Under the pieces are notes generated by a model that had not been told where the DNA came from, made no database searches, and saw only the letters and a program-made list of their open reading frames with translations. Below are positions 35,848 to 45,859 of a stretch of 64,000 nt of DNA, piece by piece. The stretch is from positions 1,178,001-1,242,000 of the forward strand of contig CANMNF010000001.1 of assembly GCA_947499255.1 (NCBI GenBank), read 5' to 3'. This DNA comes from an uncultured Sphingomonadaceae bacterium (GTDB lineage: Bacteria; Pseudomonadota; Alphaproteobacteria; Sphingomonadales; Sphingomonadaceae). Within the stretch, counting starts at the first letter, position 1; every line of letters begins with the position of its first letter. The translations under genes were made by a program, and so were the position numbers.

Positions 35848-37220
35848 CAGCCCATCTCCAGATGGCGACGCGCCTCGGCAATGCGCGCGCGCACTTCAAC
35901 AGGCGCAGTGCCGCCATAGGATTTGCGCGAAGCGACAGAGGCATCGACGGAAAGCGCTTTGTACACCCGCTCATCCACGCGTGCATCAATGGCTTGCAAT
36001 TCGGACAATTCCAAAGCTTCCAAAGCCACGCCTTTGCTTTCGGCCAGCTTTACCGCAGCACCGGTAATATGGTGTGCTTCACGAAAGGGAATATCCGCTT
36101 CGCGCACAAGCCAATCGGCGAGGTCCGTGGCCGTCGCATAGCCCAATTCAGCCGCTTGCCGCATACGATCTGTCTTAAAGGTGGTGCCTTCAATCATGCC
36201 GGTCATCGCCGCGATGGACAGCGTGAGCAGCGAATGCGCTTCAAAGACTGGCGGCTTATCGTCCTGCATATCCTTGGAATAGGCGAGCGGGAGGCCTTTC
36301 ATCGTCACGATCAACGATGTGAGGCAACCGGTGATCCGTCCTGCATGGCCGCGCACCAGCTCGGCTGCATCAGGGTTCTTCTTTTGCGGCATGATCGAGC
36401 TGCCGGTTGATAATGTGTCGGGCATGCGCACAAAGCCAAACGGCTGGCTGGCCCAGATCACCATCTCTTCGGCCAAGCGCGACAGGTGCAACGAACATTG
36501 CGCTGCGGCTGAGAGATAATCGAGCGCGAAATCACGATCGGAAACGGCATCAAGGCTGTTGCGCGTTGGCCCATCAAAGCCAAGTGCATCACTGGTCATC
36601 TCGCGATCAATCGGAAAGCCTGTCCCGGCCAACGCAGCACTGCCAAGCGGGCTTTTGTTCAGCCGCTTGCGCGCATCGGCAAAGCGGGAAATATCGCGCC
36701 GCGCCATTTCGTAATATGCCATCAGGTGATGGCCCAGCGTTACCGGCTGCGCGGTTTGCAGATGGGTGAAACCGGGCATAATCGTTTCGGCATGTTCATC
36801 GGCGCGGGTCACCAGCGCGCGTTGCAAAGCGCCAAGCCCGGCCAGCGTTTCGTCCATCGCTGCGCGGGTCCACAGCTTGAAATCGGTCGCCACCTGATCA
36901 TTGCGGCTGCGCGCTGTGTGCAAACGGCCAGCAGCCGGGCCGATCAATTCGGCAAGCCGCGCTTCGGTGGTCATGTGAATATCTTCAAGGTCCCAATCCT
37001 CAGGAACCCCATCGGCGGCATATTCCGCTGCAACCTTGTCCAAACCATCGGTGATCAAGGCGACATCATCCGCGCTGACAATCCCGCATTCGCCCAGCAT
37101 CGCCACATGGGCCTTGCTTGCGGTGATATCTTCGCGCCACAAGGCCTTGTCGAAGGGGATCGAGGCGTTAATCTCGCGCATGATCGATGAGGGCCCTTCT
37201 GCAAAGCGCCCACCCCACAT
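35847..37220 (-). CDS. argH: Argininosuccinate lyase
   Basis: 457 residues. It splits argininosuccinate into arginine and fumarate. Signatures are [20 protein letters not shown] at the start, [38 protein letters not shown] with the general-base histidine region, and the flexible loop [19 protein letters not shown], the superfamily signature with the catalytic serine. The start is ATG 37220; a TTG at 37247 would add nine residues but overlap the divergent tlpA-like gene. Only 19 bases separate the two divergent starts. Confidence 0.94.
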   Translation of the reverse strand: MWGGRFAEGPSSIMREINASIPFDKALWREDITASKAHVAMLGECGIVSADDVALITDGLDKVAAEYAADGVPEDWDLEDIHMTTEARLAELIGPAAGRLHTARSRNDQVATDFKLWTRAAMDETLAGLGALQRALVTRADEHAETIMPGFTHLQTAQPVTLGHHLMAYYEMARRDISRFADARKRLNKSPLGSAALAGTGFPIDREMTSDALGFDGPTRNSLDAVSDRDFALDYLSAAAQCSLHLSRLAEEMVIWASQPFGFVRMPDTLSTGSSIMPQKKNPDAAELVRGHAGRITGCLTSLIVTMKGLPLAYSKDMQDDKPPVFEAHSLLTLSIAAMTGMIEGTTFKTDRMRQAAELGYATATDLADWLVREADIPFREAHHITGAAVKLAESKGVALEALELSELQAIDARVDERVYKALSVDASVASRKSYGGTAPVEVRARIAEARRHLEMG

Positions 37221-37239
37221 CGCATTGGAGGCCTTTTCT

Positions 37240-37830
37240 GTGCTCAAACTGCCATTTCCTTCACTGATTCTCGCAAGCCTTGCCGCCTGCGCTTTGGCCG
37301 GGTGCGATACCGGTGCGGATGATGCCGCGCAAGGCACTGCGGATGCAGGCTCGATAGGCGAGCACAGCTTTATCGGCACACTCGACCGGTCCTTAGCTGG
37401 GGAGAGCATGCCCGAAGTTGAAGTGGTTGATCCATCGGGCACGCGTTTGGCACTGCATGAAACGGCAGAAACGCCGGTTTTGTTGAACCTGTGGGCGACA
37501 TGGTGCGCGCCCTGTATCCGCGAGATGCCGCTGCTTGATGAACTGGCCGGAGAGATGGGGGATGATCTGCGCGTTATCACTGTCAGCATGGATTTGCGCG
37601 GGGCCGAAGTGGTGGAGCCGTTCTTTGAACAGCGCGATTTTCAACATCTGCCGCGCTGGATGGACCCGCAAAACGTGCTGGCGGCGGAGTTTGGCGGCGG
37701 CGCGGTGTTGCCGCTCACCGTGCTGTATGATGCGCAAGGGCGCGAGGTTTTTCGCGTCATCGGCGATTATGACTGGGCCAGCGAAGACACTCGCGCAGCA
37801 ATTGTCGAGAGTTTGGCGCAAGGCGACTAG
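37240..37830 (+). CDS. TlpA-type thioredoxin-fold lipoprotein
   Basis: 196 residues. The signal [18 protein letters not shown] ends in a lipobox (LAGC, Cys22), so the protein is lipid-anchored outside the cytoplasm. The thioredoxin domain has [20 protein letters not shown] with the C-A-P-C redox pair, [16 protein letters not shown], and a cis-proline region [15 protein letters not shown]. TlpA/ResA-like proteins keep cysteines of cytochromes or CuA sites reduced, which fits with the oxidase genes elsewhere in the window. The start is GTG 37240 with TGGAGG eight bases upstream. It is divergent from argH with almost no spacer. Confidence 0.9.
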   Translation: MLKLPFPSLILASLAACALAGCDTGADDAAQGTADAGSIGEHSFIGTLDRSLAGESMPEVEVVDPSGTRLALHETAETPVLLNLWATWCAPCIREMPLLDELAGEMGDDLRVITVSMDLRGAEVVEPFFEQRDFQHLPRWMDPQNVLAAEFGGGAVLPLTVLYDAQGREVFRVIGDYDWASEDTRAAIVESLAQGD

Positions 37831-37943
37831 TGCCCAAAATCCACCCAACGCAAATTCTTGTGTGAAAACCCCTTTCGCGATTGTCCCGCTTGCGCTAGAG
37901 GCGCTGTCCTTCCGGCAAGACGCGCTGCGCGTCGGCATGGAAC

Positions 37944-38019
37944 GGGCGGTTAGCTCAGTTGGTAGAGCATCTCGTTTACACCGAGAGGGTCGGCGGTTCG
38001 AGACCGTCACCGCCCACCA
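37944..38019 (+). tRNA. tRNA-Val (anticodon TAC)
   Basis: A 76-base cloverleaf. The acceptor stem is GGGCGGT (37944-37950) with ACCGCCC (38009-38015), followed by an encoded CCA at the 3' end. The D-arm carries TAGCTCAGTTGGTAGAGC, the anticodon loop TTTACAC gives anticodon TAC reading valine codons, and the T-arm is GGCGGTTCGAGACCGTC. A short T-run follows the gene at 38021. It stands between the tlpA-like gene and the sulfatase gene. Confidence 0.95.
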
Positions 38020-38184
38020 GTTTTTCCGATATATACCAATGGATCAATGCGTTTCTGCGCATGATGTGCAGCGGCGAATTGGCAGTGCCAGTCATACCTC
38101 AAACAACCCGGTCACAAGTTCAGTAGTGACACCGCGTGACAAAGGCGGCACTCTGTCCAAAAGGTTTGGATAGAGGAAAAAATT

Positions 38185-39915
38185 ATGCGCGTTATATTGG
38201 CGGCATGGGCCGCGCTCATTCAATTGCTGGTGTTCAGTCACGCCAGCTTGGCATCGGACCACTCTTCCAAAAGCACAGCGGATCACCCCAATATCGTCGT
38301 CCTCATGGTGGAGGATTTAAGCCCGCGAATCGGCGCTTTTGGAGATGATCTTGCGCGTACGCCCAATATCGATCGGCTCGCGCGTGAAGGCATCCGGTTC
38401 ACCAATGTTTTTACAACAGCCGGCGTATGCGCGCCCAGCCGCGCTGCTTTTATCACCGGAATGTATCAACAAACGATGGGTGGTCAGCATATGCGCACCA
38501 GCTCATTCGACAGGATTACAGATGGCGGAATATCGTATGAAACGGTGCCGCCACCTTATGTCAAAGCCTTCCCGGAATATCTGCGCGCAGCAGGTTATGT
38601 CACGATAAACAATCATAAAACGGATTATCAATTCGGCAATCCTACCAGTGTTTGGGATGCCAATAGCACCCAGGCTGGTCTGGCTGATCGTGATCCCAGC
38701 CGGCCGTTTTTCATGATGGTAAGCGACAATACATCCCACGAAAGCGGGCTGTTTGTTGACGGCCAAGTGCCGCGCCCGGGCAGCACCAGTCCCCAATTCC
38801 TTAAAGACAGCATGGTCAATCGCGCCGCACAAACCGCGCAATATCTTGCACAAATGAGCGAGCGCACAGATCCCGCATCAGTGACCGTGCCGCCGTACCT
38901 GCCCGACACCGCACTGATCCGTCAGGAAATTGCGCAGCATTATGACAATATCTCGCGCCTGGATGACAATATCGGGAAAATACTGAACGCGCTTGAAAGC
39001 GAAGGATTGATGGACAACACCATCATCATCTGGACCACCGATCATGGCGATGGGATCGCGCGGGGCAAACGAACATTGTACGATTCTGGCCTGCATGTGC
39101 CGATGATCATACGGTATCCTGATCAGCGCGATGCCGGTTCTGTGCGCGAGGAGCTTATCTCCTTTGTTGATCTTGCGCCGACTATCTTGTCCCTGGCGGG
39201 CCTGCCCTCGCCCGAATATGTGCATGGGCGAAATTTCTTGTCCGGCAATTCGGCTTTGCGCGATTATATCTATGCCGCAAGGGACAGGCTGGATGAATTT
39301 CCCGACCGTTCGCGCGCTGTGCGTGATACCCGGTTCAAATATATTCGAAATTATGATGTGGGTCGCCCGCTATTCCAGCCGCTGGATTATCGTGAGAACC
39401 TTTTGGCTATGCAGGAGATGCGACGCCTCCTTGCCTCAGGTGCATTGCCGCCGCAAATTGCGGCCTATTTCCAAACGCCGCGCCCGTTGGTCGAGTTGTT
39501 CGACACGCATGCCGATCCTCATGAAATCAACAATCTTGCAGGCAATCCCCAATATGCCCAAGTGCAGGAAAGGCTGGCGGGTGAATTGGATGCGTTTTTG
39601 GCACAGCACCGCGATTACGGCGACACGCGGGAGCGCGTTATGGTGCGCGAATTTATGTGGCCAGGCGGTATTCAACCCCAAACGCTTGCGCCTGAAGGAA
39701 CCGTTACGCTCAATGATGCAGGTGAGCACATCCTGACCATTTCCAGCGAAACACACGGCGCTTCCATCGAATACCGATTGCCCAAAAGCGAACAAGGTGC
39801 AGATCGCTGGTGGCTATATTCAGGGCCAATCGCGGTTTCCGCAAAGGCACAAGTTGAAGCCAGAGCCATCCGCTATGGTTTCAAGCCCAGTGAAACGGTG
39901 GCCATCAATCCATAA
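38185..39915 (+). CDS. Sulfatase (heparan N-sulfatase-like)
   Basis: 576 residues with an N-terminal signal peptide (about 1-23). The sulfatase signature CAPSR is at 82-86, where Cys82 would be turned into formylglycine. VEDLSPRIGAFG (D44) and later TDHGDGIARGKRTLYDSGLH supply metal-binding Asp and His residues. The next part matches the N-sulphoglucosamine sulphohydrolase-like group with DLAPTILSLAGLP. The exported form suggests action on sulfated polysaccharides, as in marine bacteria. No maturation enzyme (FGE or AtsB) is in the window, so it must be encoded elsewhere. The C-terminal 130 residues form a second domain with a beta-rich end. Confidence 0.9.
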   Translation: MRVILAAWAALIQLLVFSHASLASDHSSKSTADHPNIVVLMVEDLSPRIGAFGDDLARTPNIDRLAREGIRFTNVFTTAGVCAPSRAAFITGMYQQTMGGQHMRTSSFDRITDGGISYETVPPPYVKAFPEYLRAAGYVTINNHKTDYQFGNPTSVWDANSTQAGLADRDPSRPFFMMVSDNTSHESGLFVDGQVPRPGSTSPQFLKDSMVNRAAQTAQYLAQMSERTDPASVTVPPYLPDTALIRQEIAQHYDNISRLDDNIGKILNALESEGLMDNTIIIWTTDHGDGIARGKRTLYDSGLHVPMIIRYPDQRDAGSVREELISFVDLAPTILSLAGLPSPEYVHGRNFLSGNSALRDYIYAARDRLDEFPDRSRAVRDTRFKYIRNYDVGRPLFQPLDYRENLLAMQEMRRLLASGALPPQIAAYFQTPRPLVELFDTHADPHEINNLAGNPQYAQVQERLAGELDAFLAQHRDYGDTRERVMVREFMWPGGIQPQTLAPEGTVTLNDAGEHILTISSETHGASIEYRLPKSEQGADRWWLYSGPIAVSAKAQVEARAIRYGFKPSETVAINP

Positions 39916-39938
39916 AGCTGCAACTTTGGCGGCGCAGA

Positions 39939-40967
39939 TTACACCACCTGCGCCGCCGTTTTGCCAAGCTCGTGGAAATACCGGCCCATCGCATCGGTCG
40001 CTTTATCAGTGAGCTGGATGAAGGCGCGGCGGCGATCCGTTTCGTCTTCGATCCGCTCCAACAGGCCAGAATCTGTCATCTGGCTGATCCATCGCAGCGC
40101 CGTTGTTGGCGGAACACCTGAAGCGATGCACAGCGAGGTTACCGAAACGCGCACATGTTCAACCCGCGCAGCTGTAAGGTCGAGCAGCATATCCCATGCA
40201 GGGTCCGCAAACAGATCGCCATCAAAAAAGCGCGCGCGCAGTTGGCGTTGTTGAATGATTTTACGCACCAGCCGGGGATCGGGAAGCGGCGGACGCATAT
40301 TGCGCACCAATTGCTCACTTGTATCAACTGATGGTGCAGTTGATGATGGCGTGGCTGGCGCTTCGGTAAAGCTAAAAGCGCTGCTGCTGCCAGGCTGCGC
40401 GGCGGCAGGCTGGCTGCTGAATCCATCGAGCTTTTCAGCGATCTTGTTGACCTGTTCGGTGAGGCGCAGCAACGCCATCCGATCATCTTCGGACAATTCG
40501 CGCACCCGGCCACCTGGCGCGCGCGCCAACATTCGGCCCAGCGCGATAATCCGGTCTGCCCGGCGCGGGTTTACCAAAATTTGCGGATCGGATTGCGCGC
40601 AGCAGGCAAACACATCGTCCAACCCATCAACACTTGTTGCAACAATTATATGGCCGCCAGAACGCGCCACCTGGCTATCCAGGCGGGCAAGCGCGGCCAG
40701 GCTTTCTCCATCAAGCTCAGGACAATCGAGCATCACCACTTCGCCCAAAGGCTGCGGATCGGCATCCAAAGCGCGGGCGATAGAGCCACATTCGCGCAAA
40801 GCAAATCCGGCCGCATCAACATCTTCGCGCATTTCAGAACGCACGCCATCGCGATCTGCAAAAATCGAAACAGCCAGCGGCAAACCAGCACTGTCAGCAG
40901 CAAGCGCATAGGTGAAATCGGGGGAAAGATCAGGGGCGAAATCAGGCGTCGTTTGCATCTGGGTCAT
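39939..40967 (-). CDS. Regulator with receiver-like N-terminus and MarR-like winged helix
   Basis: 342 residues. Residues 20-155 alternate strands and helices like a receiver or CheY-type domain (EVVMLDCPELDGESLAAL and GGHIIVATSVDGLDDVFACC), though the phosphorylation residues are not clear. A short helix near 165-185 (LSEDDRMALLRLTEQVNKIA) looks like a dimer helix. A Pro/Ser/Thr-rich linker (about 195-225) leads to a winged helix (about 265-335) with SGVPPTTALRWISQMTDSGL and ERIEDETDRRRAFIQLTDKA, of the MarR type. Both halves suggest a DNA-binding regulator; the combination is unusual. The ligand and targets are unknown. Confidence 0.75.
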   Translation of the reverse strand: MTQMQTTPDFAPDLSPDFTYALAADSAGLPLAVSIFADRDGVRSEMREDVDAAGFALRECGSIARALDADPQPLGEVVMLDCPELDGESLAALARLDSQVARSGGHIIVATSVDGLDDVFACCAQSDPQILVNPRRADRIIALGRMLARAPGGRVRELSEDDRMALLRLTEQVNKIAEKLDGFSSQPAAAQPGSSSAFSFTEAPATPSSTAPSVDTSEQLVRNMRPPLPDPRLVRKIIQQRQLRARFFDGDLFADPAWDMLLDLTAARVEHVRVSVTSLCIASGVPPTTALRWISQMTDSGLLERIEDETDRRRAFIQLTDKATDAMGRYFHELGKTAAQVV

Positions 40968-41098
40968 CTAAGTGTCTCCACGGAATGAATGAGAACATGA
41001 TCGGAACAAAAAGGGGTCAGGTCAAGAAAATAATAAGTATAAACCCCGATATCGCGTCCGAATTGAACCTTTCGGCAATTCTGCGAGACTATCTATGA

Positions 41099-41683
41099 GT
41101 GACCAAACCTGTTGCCCCTTCCCGGCCTTCTTCGCGCCCCCCGTCCCGGTCCCCAACGCTGCCCGATAGCGCGCAGCTTTATGATGAGTGGCTGGTGGTG
41201 CGCGCGCAGGCGGGAGAGCGTGAAGCGGCCGAAGAATTGGCGCAGCGTTGGCACAAGCGCCTGCTGCGCACGGCGCGGCGGCTGACAGGCTCTGCCGAGA
41301 TGGCGAAAGTGGCGGTGCAGGATAGCTGGTTGGCGATTTTTAGGGGGCTGAAAACTCTGCGCGATCCGGCGCGATTTGCACCCTTCGCCTTCACCATTTT
41401 GCGCCGCCGCGTGGCCGATCAATTGCGCGGGCAAAGGCATGATGCGGATATCTCCGAAATGGAGATAGCATCGCCGCCAGCGCAAAATGACGCCGCCGCT
41501 TTGACGCAAGCTTTCGCCGCATTGCCGCTGGATCAACGGCTCGCAGGCCAATTGTTCTTCGTTGAGGGATTGTCCCTTGCCGAAATTGCCGAGGTGCAGG
41601 ACGTGCCCATTGGCACCGCCAAATCGCGCCTTTTCCACGCCCGCCAGAAATTGAAGGCGGTTCTATCTGGAGATGAATTATGA
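41099..41683 (+). CDS. ECF-type sigma-70 family factor
   Basis: 194 residues. Region 2 is near 40-105 (AEELAQRWHKRLLRTARRLT and LRDPARFAPFAFTILRRRVA), with a basic helix for promoter opening. Region 4 is near 135-190, with ALPLDQRLAGQLFFVEGLSL and VPIGTAKSRLFHARQKL, the -35 recognition helix-turn-helix. There is no region 3, so it is an extracytoplasmic-function sigma. The start is GTG 41099 because an ATG four bases earlier is in another frame that soon stops. The stop overlaps the next gene by four bases (ATGA), the usual sigma/anti-sigma arrangement. Confidence 0.85.
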   Translation: MTKPVAPSRPSSRPPSRSPTLPDSAQLYDEWLVVRAQAGEREAAEELAQRWHKRLLRTARRLTGSAEMAKVAVQDSWLAIFRGLKTLRDPARFAPFAFTILRRRVADQLRGQRHDADISEMEIASPPAQNDAAALTQAFAALPLDQRLAGQLFFVEGLSLAEIAEVQDVPIGTAKSRLFHARQKLKAVLSGDEL

Positions 41684-42051
41684 CCGAGATTGATAACCGC
41701 ATCCGCGATCTGCTGGATGCAGACGATAAAGAGTTTCTTGGCGAACTCGAAGCTGACCGGGGGATGTGGCGGCAAGTGGGCGATTCGCTGACCGGCCCGA
41801 TGGGCGGCTGGGCAAAGCTGATCTTTGGCCTAGCTATCGTGTTCGGCCTGCTGCTGGTGTTCTGCTTCTACAAGATCTTCACTGTGCACGAGCCATTCGA
41901 GCATTCCATGTGGGCGATTTCCGCGCTGGCCGTGCTGGTGGTGCAGGGCTTTATTAAGGAATGGTTCTGGGCGCGGATGAACATGCTGACCGTGCTGCGC
42001 GAGGTGAAGCGGCTGCAAGTGCAGGTGGCTTTACTGCGGGAGGGGAAGTGA
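41680..42051 (+). CDS. DUF6768-like membrane protein, putative anti-sigma partner
   Basis: 123 residues. A cytoplasmic N-terminus MTEIDNRIRDLLDADDKEFL (about 1-45) is followed by two membrane helices near residues 46-65 and 77-95 and a short C-terminal helix VLREVKRLQVQVALLREGK. It resembles the DUF6768 group that sits next to ECF sigma genes. A membrane anchor translated in overlap with the sigma gene suggests an anti-sigma role, but no zinc-binding anti-sigma motif is present. The function is inferred from position. Confidence 0.72.
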   Translation: MTEIDNRIRDLLDADDKEFLGELEADRGMWRQVGDSLTGPMGGWAKLIFGLAIVFGLLLVFCFYKIFTVHEPFEHSMWAISALAVLVVQGFIKEWFWARMNMLTVLREVKRLQVQVALLREGK

Positions 42052-42071
42052 GGAATCACCACCAACCGACC

Positions 42072-42165
42072 CCGTCGCCCCGTGCTTGACACGGGGCCGG
42101 GCTTACTTTGGCGGGCGAGTAAGTCAAAAGAACAGCCTTGCACCGTGTCAAGCACGGGGCGACGG
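42072..42165. repeat. Long-range inverted repeat, 23-bp perfect arms
   Basis: The arms 42072-42094 and 42143-42165 are exact reverse complements (starting CCGTCGCCCCGTGCTTGACA) with a 48-base spacer, in the gap between the DUF6768-like gene and a convergent small membrane gene. It lies just outside the coding ends. Such arms look like a dispersed palindromic repeat element of sphingomonad genomes; on RNA they would form a strong stem that could terminate or protect both converging messages. Confidence 0.8.
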
Positions 42166-42175
42166 TGGTGGCCTA

Positions 42176-42421
42176 TCAATCGATGGTCTGGTCAAGTCGC
42201 CGACGAGCGCGCTGTCTTCCCTCTCTGAGCCAGTCATCCGCAAACTTCCAAGCAATCATCGCTGGTATCATAAAGGTGAAACTGACAATACTTCCTCTTT
42301 CGAAACCAAGCGCCCAAGATAACTGATACAACCAACTTAAAGCATAAACGAAGCAAACGAAGCAAAGTAGCCTGAGCAAAACGTACACCCAAGTCTTCGC
42401 CAGCAGGTCCATCTCGATCAC
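42176..42421 (-). CDS. Small two-helix membrane protein downstream of purA
   Basis: 81 residues from GTG 42421, whose GTG overlaps the purA stop by four bases (GTGA). The product has two membrane helices near residues 10-30 and 43-60 ([20 protein letters not shown] and [16 protein letters not shown]) and a basic C-terminus with [10 protein letters not shown]. The codon use differs from its neighbours: AT-richer, with CTA, TTA and AGA codons, so recent acquisition is possible. No family is recognised. The overlap supports it as a real gene. Confidence 0.6.
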   Translation of the reverse strand: MIEMDLLAKTWVYVLLRLLCFVCFVYALSWLYQLSWALGFERGSIVSFTFMIPAMIAWKFADDWLREGRQRARRRLDQTID

Positions 42422-43710
42422 AACTCCGCAAACGGGTTCCGTACCAGGATCGTATCATCGCGCTCTGGGCTGGTCGAAACGCTCGCTGCCGGGCATTCGA
42501 TCAATTCCTCAATGCGGCGGATGTATTTGATCGCTTGGGCGGGCAGTTCCGCCCATGTGCGCGCGCCTTCGGTCGATTCGCTCCAGCCTTCCATTTCCTC
42601 GTAAACCGGCTCCAGCCGCGCCTGTTCAGTGGCGCTCGCAGGCAAGTAGTCAATTTCTTTGCCGTCGAGCATGTAGCCGGTGCAGATTTTCACCGTTTCA
42701 AATCCGTCGAGCACGTCCAGCTTGGTCAGCGCGATGCCAGTGACACCGCTGATCGCGCAGGATTGGCGCACCAGCACTGCATCGAACCAGCCGCAGCGGC
42801 GTTTGCGCGCGGTGACAGTGCCAAATTCGTGGCCCTTCTCGCCAAGGGTCTGGCCAATCTCATCGTCCAGTTCGGTGGGGAACGGGCCGGAGCCAACGCG
42901 GGTCGTATACGCTTTCACGATGCCCAGCACGAAGCCTGCCGCGCTGGGGCCAAGGCCCGCGCCTGCGGCCACCGAGCCGCTCACCGTATTGGAGCTGGTG
43001 ACAAAGGGATAGGTGCCGTGATCGACATCGAGCAGCACGCCTTGCGCGCCTTCGAACAGGATGCGCGCGCCATCGCTGCGTTCATCGCGCAGGCGCTTCC
43101 ACACCGGTTGCGCATATTGCAGCACGAACGGCGCAATCTCCTGCAAAGCGGCAACCAATGCGCCGCGATCAACAGGGTCTTCGCCAAAACCTGCGCGCAA
43201 GGCATCGTGATGCGCGCATAGGCGGTCAAGCTGCGCATCCAGGCTATCGAGATGCGCCAGATCACATACGCGGATCGCGCGGCGGCCCACTTTGTCTTCG
43301 TAAGCAGGGCCAATGCCGCGGCGCGTGGTGCCGATCTTGCCTTTGCCAGTCGCATCTTCGCGCAGGCCATCAAGCTGGGTATGCAGCGGCAGGATCAGCG
43401 TGCAATTGTCCGCAATGCCGAAATTTTCGGGCGTGATTGCAACGCCTTGCGCTTCAAGCCGCTCAATCTCGCCTTTCAAGGCCCACGGATCCAGCACAAC
43501 ACCATTGCCGATCAGCGAAAGCGTGCCTGTCACAATACCCGAAGGCAGCAGCGAAAGCTTATAGGTCGTGCCATCAACCACCAGCGTATGGCCGGCATTG
43601 TGACCGCCTTGAAAGCGCACGACCACGTCAGCTCTGGTCGCGAGCCAATCGACGATCTTGCCTTTGCCTTCATCGCCCCATTGCGCCCCGATTACCGTGA
43701 CATTGGCCAT
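42418..43710 (-). CDS. purA: Adenylosuccinate synthetase
   Basis: 430 residues, the usual length. It joins aspartate to IMP using GTP on the way to AMP. The P-loop-like [20 protein letters not shown] is at the start ([10 protein letters not shown]), then [32 protein letters not shown] and [19 protein letters not shown], which recognises GTP. The start is ATG 43710. An upstream in-frame extension would run far into the divergent region and was not used. The next gene downstream overlaps its stop by four bases. Confidence 0.96.
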   Translation of the reverse strand: MANVTVIGAQWGDEGKGKIVDWLATRADVVVRFQGGHNAGHTLVVDGTTYKLSLLPSGIVTGTLSLIGNGVVLDPWALKGEIERLEAQGVAITPENFGIADNCTLILPLHTQLDGLREDATGKGKIGTTRRGIGPAYEDKVGRRAIRVCDLAHLDSLDAQLDRLCAHHDALRAGFGEDPVDRGALVAALQEIAPFVLQYAQPVWKRLRDERSDGARILFEGAQGVLLDVDHGTYPFVTSSNTVSGSVAAGAGLGPSAAGFVLGIVKAYTTRVGSGPFPTELDDEIGQTLGEKGHEFGTVTARKRRCGWFDAVLVRQSCAISGVTGIALTKLDVLDGFETVKICTGYMLDGKEIDYLPASATEQARLEPVYEEMEGWSESTEGARTWAELPAQAIKYIRRIEELIECPAASVSTSPERDDTILVRNPFAEL

Positions 43711-43933
43711 GCGTGTTTTCCCTTCGAAGCCCAAACTCTGCAAACCGCGCGGCCCTATGCCAGACAGCCGCTTGCAGCAAGGGCAAGTGGCAACTGGCAT
43801 GTTCTTAATTTGCGGATAAGCACATGGCTTAGTATGCCGGTGGGGGATGTGGTGCAGGATAGGACTAGCAAAGCGGCTTCCCCACGTTATACCAATTGAA
43901 CAAGGGGAAGCTGAGGACGGGAGCCGAAGGCCC

Positions 43934-45847
43934 ATGTTGGATACTGAAAGCCCGCTGGCAGAGCCGAAAGAGCAGCCCAGCAAAGACAATGACGAAGACA
44001 ACGCACAAACCAGTGAGATTGCCCTAGAGGCACCGCCATCGCGATTGGCGCAAGATGACGATACGCGCAGCGATCCGCGTGAGGTATCAGCCTTATCCAA
44101 AGGTGCAGCGGTATCGACGCTGGCCCTCGCCGTTGCTGCATGTGGCGGTGGCAGTAGTGGTAGCAGTGGTGGCGGAAATACCGGCGGCGGCGGTGGTCCT
44201 TTGCCCACTCCCACACCAACGCCAACTGCGCTGGCCCCGCAAAGCGATCCTGATGCCGCCAGCTTCATCCTGCGCGCTTCGCTTTCAGCATCGACAGCCG
44301 ACGTCGCCTCGATACGCGATGTGGGGTATGAGCCTTGGCTTAATGCCCAGATTAATCAGCCGATCCAGGAAACCGGGCGCCAGTTCCTCGCTTCGGCAGG
44401 GTATGAAGATATCGACGATAACCGCTGGTTTTTTAGCAGGCGGCCCGGCGATTATGCCATTTGGCGGCAATTGATGACCGGCTCCAACGCAGTGCGCAAA
44501 CGTGCAGCGCTGGCTTTGTCCGAGTTTTTCGTGATTTCGTTGAGCACCATCCAAATGACTTGGAGAAGTTCAGCCGCGATTGCCTGGTGGGATATGCTCA
44601 ACGAGCACGCTTTTGGCAATTTTCGCGAATTGATCGAAGCTGTAACCCTGAACCCGGCGATGGGCGTTTTTCTCAATACGCGTGGCAATCGGCGGGAAGA
44701 TCCCAATACCGGCCGAGTGCCGGATGAAAATTACGGCCGCGAAGTTATGCAGCTGTTTTCCATCGGTTTGTTTGAGCTCAACATCGACGGCTCTGTACGC
44801 ACAGATAGCAATGGCGATCCGTTGGAAACCTATACCAATGATGATGTCACCGGCATCGCCAAAGCGTTTACCGGGTATGATTACGATTACACCGGCATCG
44901 GCCTCACACCTATCGCGGGCGGCGGACAAATCCCCGATCCCCAATATGTGCGTCAGCCAATGACAGCCGACCCTTCCAGATGGCGCAATCCGCGCAGCAG
45001 TGGCTTTCATTCCATGTCCGAAAAACGCTTTTTGGGCACTGTCATCCCTGCTGGTACGGGGGCACAAGACACGCTGCGTTTGACGATGGATGCCTTGTTC
45101 AATCACCCCAATGTTGGCCCGTTTTTTGGTGAGCAAATGATCCAGCGGCTGGTCACCAGCAATCCCAGCCGCGCCTATGTTCGGCGTGTGGCTGAGGTGT
45201 TTAATAATAATGGCAATGGCGTTCGCGGGGATCTGCGCGCTGTATTCCGCGCGATTTTGATGGATGATGAAGCGCTTGGCCGGACAGCGACGGTGGCCAA
45301 TTCCTTTGGCAAATTGCGCGAACCGATGCTGCGCTTCACACAATGGGGGCGAACATTCGATGCCCGCTCAGCCGATGGCAATTGGCGTTTTGGCGATCTG
45401 TCCGATAGTTCCAGCGGTTTGGGTCAGGCCCCCTTGCGACCTCCCTCGGTTTTTAACTTCTTCAGGCCAGGATATGTCCCGCTCAATTCCCAATCCGCCA
45501 ATGCCGGACTGGTCGCGCCTGAATTTCAGATTGTGAATGAAACGTCTGTTGCAGCCTATATCAATTTTATGGAACGTTCGATTGATGGCAGCGGCCGCTG
45601 GATGCGCGCAATCGCGGCGACATATAATAACGAAATTCCCATCGCACATCAGACTGACAATCTGCTCGACAGGCTCGATCTGTTGTTAACCGGGGGGCAA
45701 ATGTCGCAGGCCACGCGCACCATTATCGCCGATGCGTTGAACGCGGAAAATGTCACCAGCGCCAGCAGCAATGCTGACAGGCTGGCTCAAGTGCAGCGCG
45801 CCGTCATGCTCGTCATGTCGAGCAATGATTACATAGTTCAGAAATAG
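43934..45847 (+). CDS. DUF1800 exported protein
   Basis: 637 residues. The N-terminal about 55 residues are acidic and polar, then a hydrophobic stretch ends in a lipobox-like AVAAC (Cys70), followed by a Gly/Ser-rich linker and a Pro/Thr-rich linker before the folded part (about 100 on). The core has [40 protein letters not shown] and [20 protein letters not shown], diagnostic of DUF1800, then [14 protein letters not shown] near the end. DUF1800 function is not known. The start ATG 43934 has AAGG four bases upstream. The next gene, DUF1501, follows after 12 bases. Confidence 0.85.
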   Translation: MLDTESPLAEPKEQPSKDNDEDNAQTSEIALEAPPSRLAQDDDTRSDPREVSALSKGAAVSTLALAVAACGGGSSGSSGGGNTGGGGGPLPTPTPTPTALAPQSDPDAASFILRASLSASTADVASIRDVGYEPWLNAQINQPIQETGRQFLASAGYEDIDDNRWFFSRRPGDYAIWRQLMTGSNAVRKRAALALSEFFVISLSTIQMTWRSSAAIAWWDMLNEHAFGNFRELIEAVTLNPAMGVFLNTRGNRREDPNTGRVPDENYGREVMQLFSIGLFELNIDGSVRTDSNGDPLETYTNDDVTGIAKAFTGYDYDYTGIGLTPIAGGGQIPDPQYVRQPMTADPSRWRNPRSSGFHSMSEKRFLGTVIPAGTGAQDTLRLTMDALFNHPNVGPFFGEQMIQRLVTSNPSRAYVRRVAEVFNNNGNGVRGDLRAVFRAILMDDEALGRTATVANSFGKLREPMLRFTQWGRTFDARSADGNWRFGDLSDSSSGLGQAPLRPPSVFNFFRPGYVPLNSQSANAGLVAPEFQIVNETSVAAYINFMERSIDGSGRWMRAIAATYNNEIPIAHQTDNLLDRLDLLLTGGQMSQATRTIIADALNAENVTSASSNADRLAQVQRAVMLVMSSNDYIVQK

Positions 45848-45859
45848 GAGGCGGGCGGG

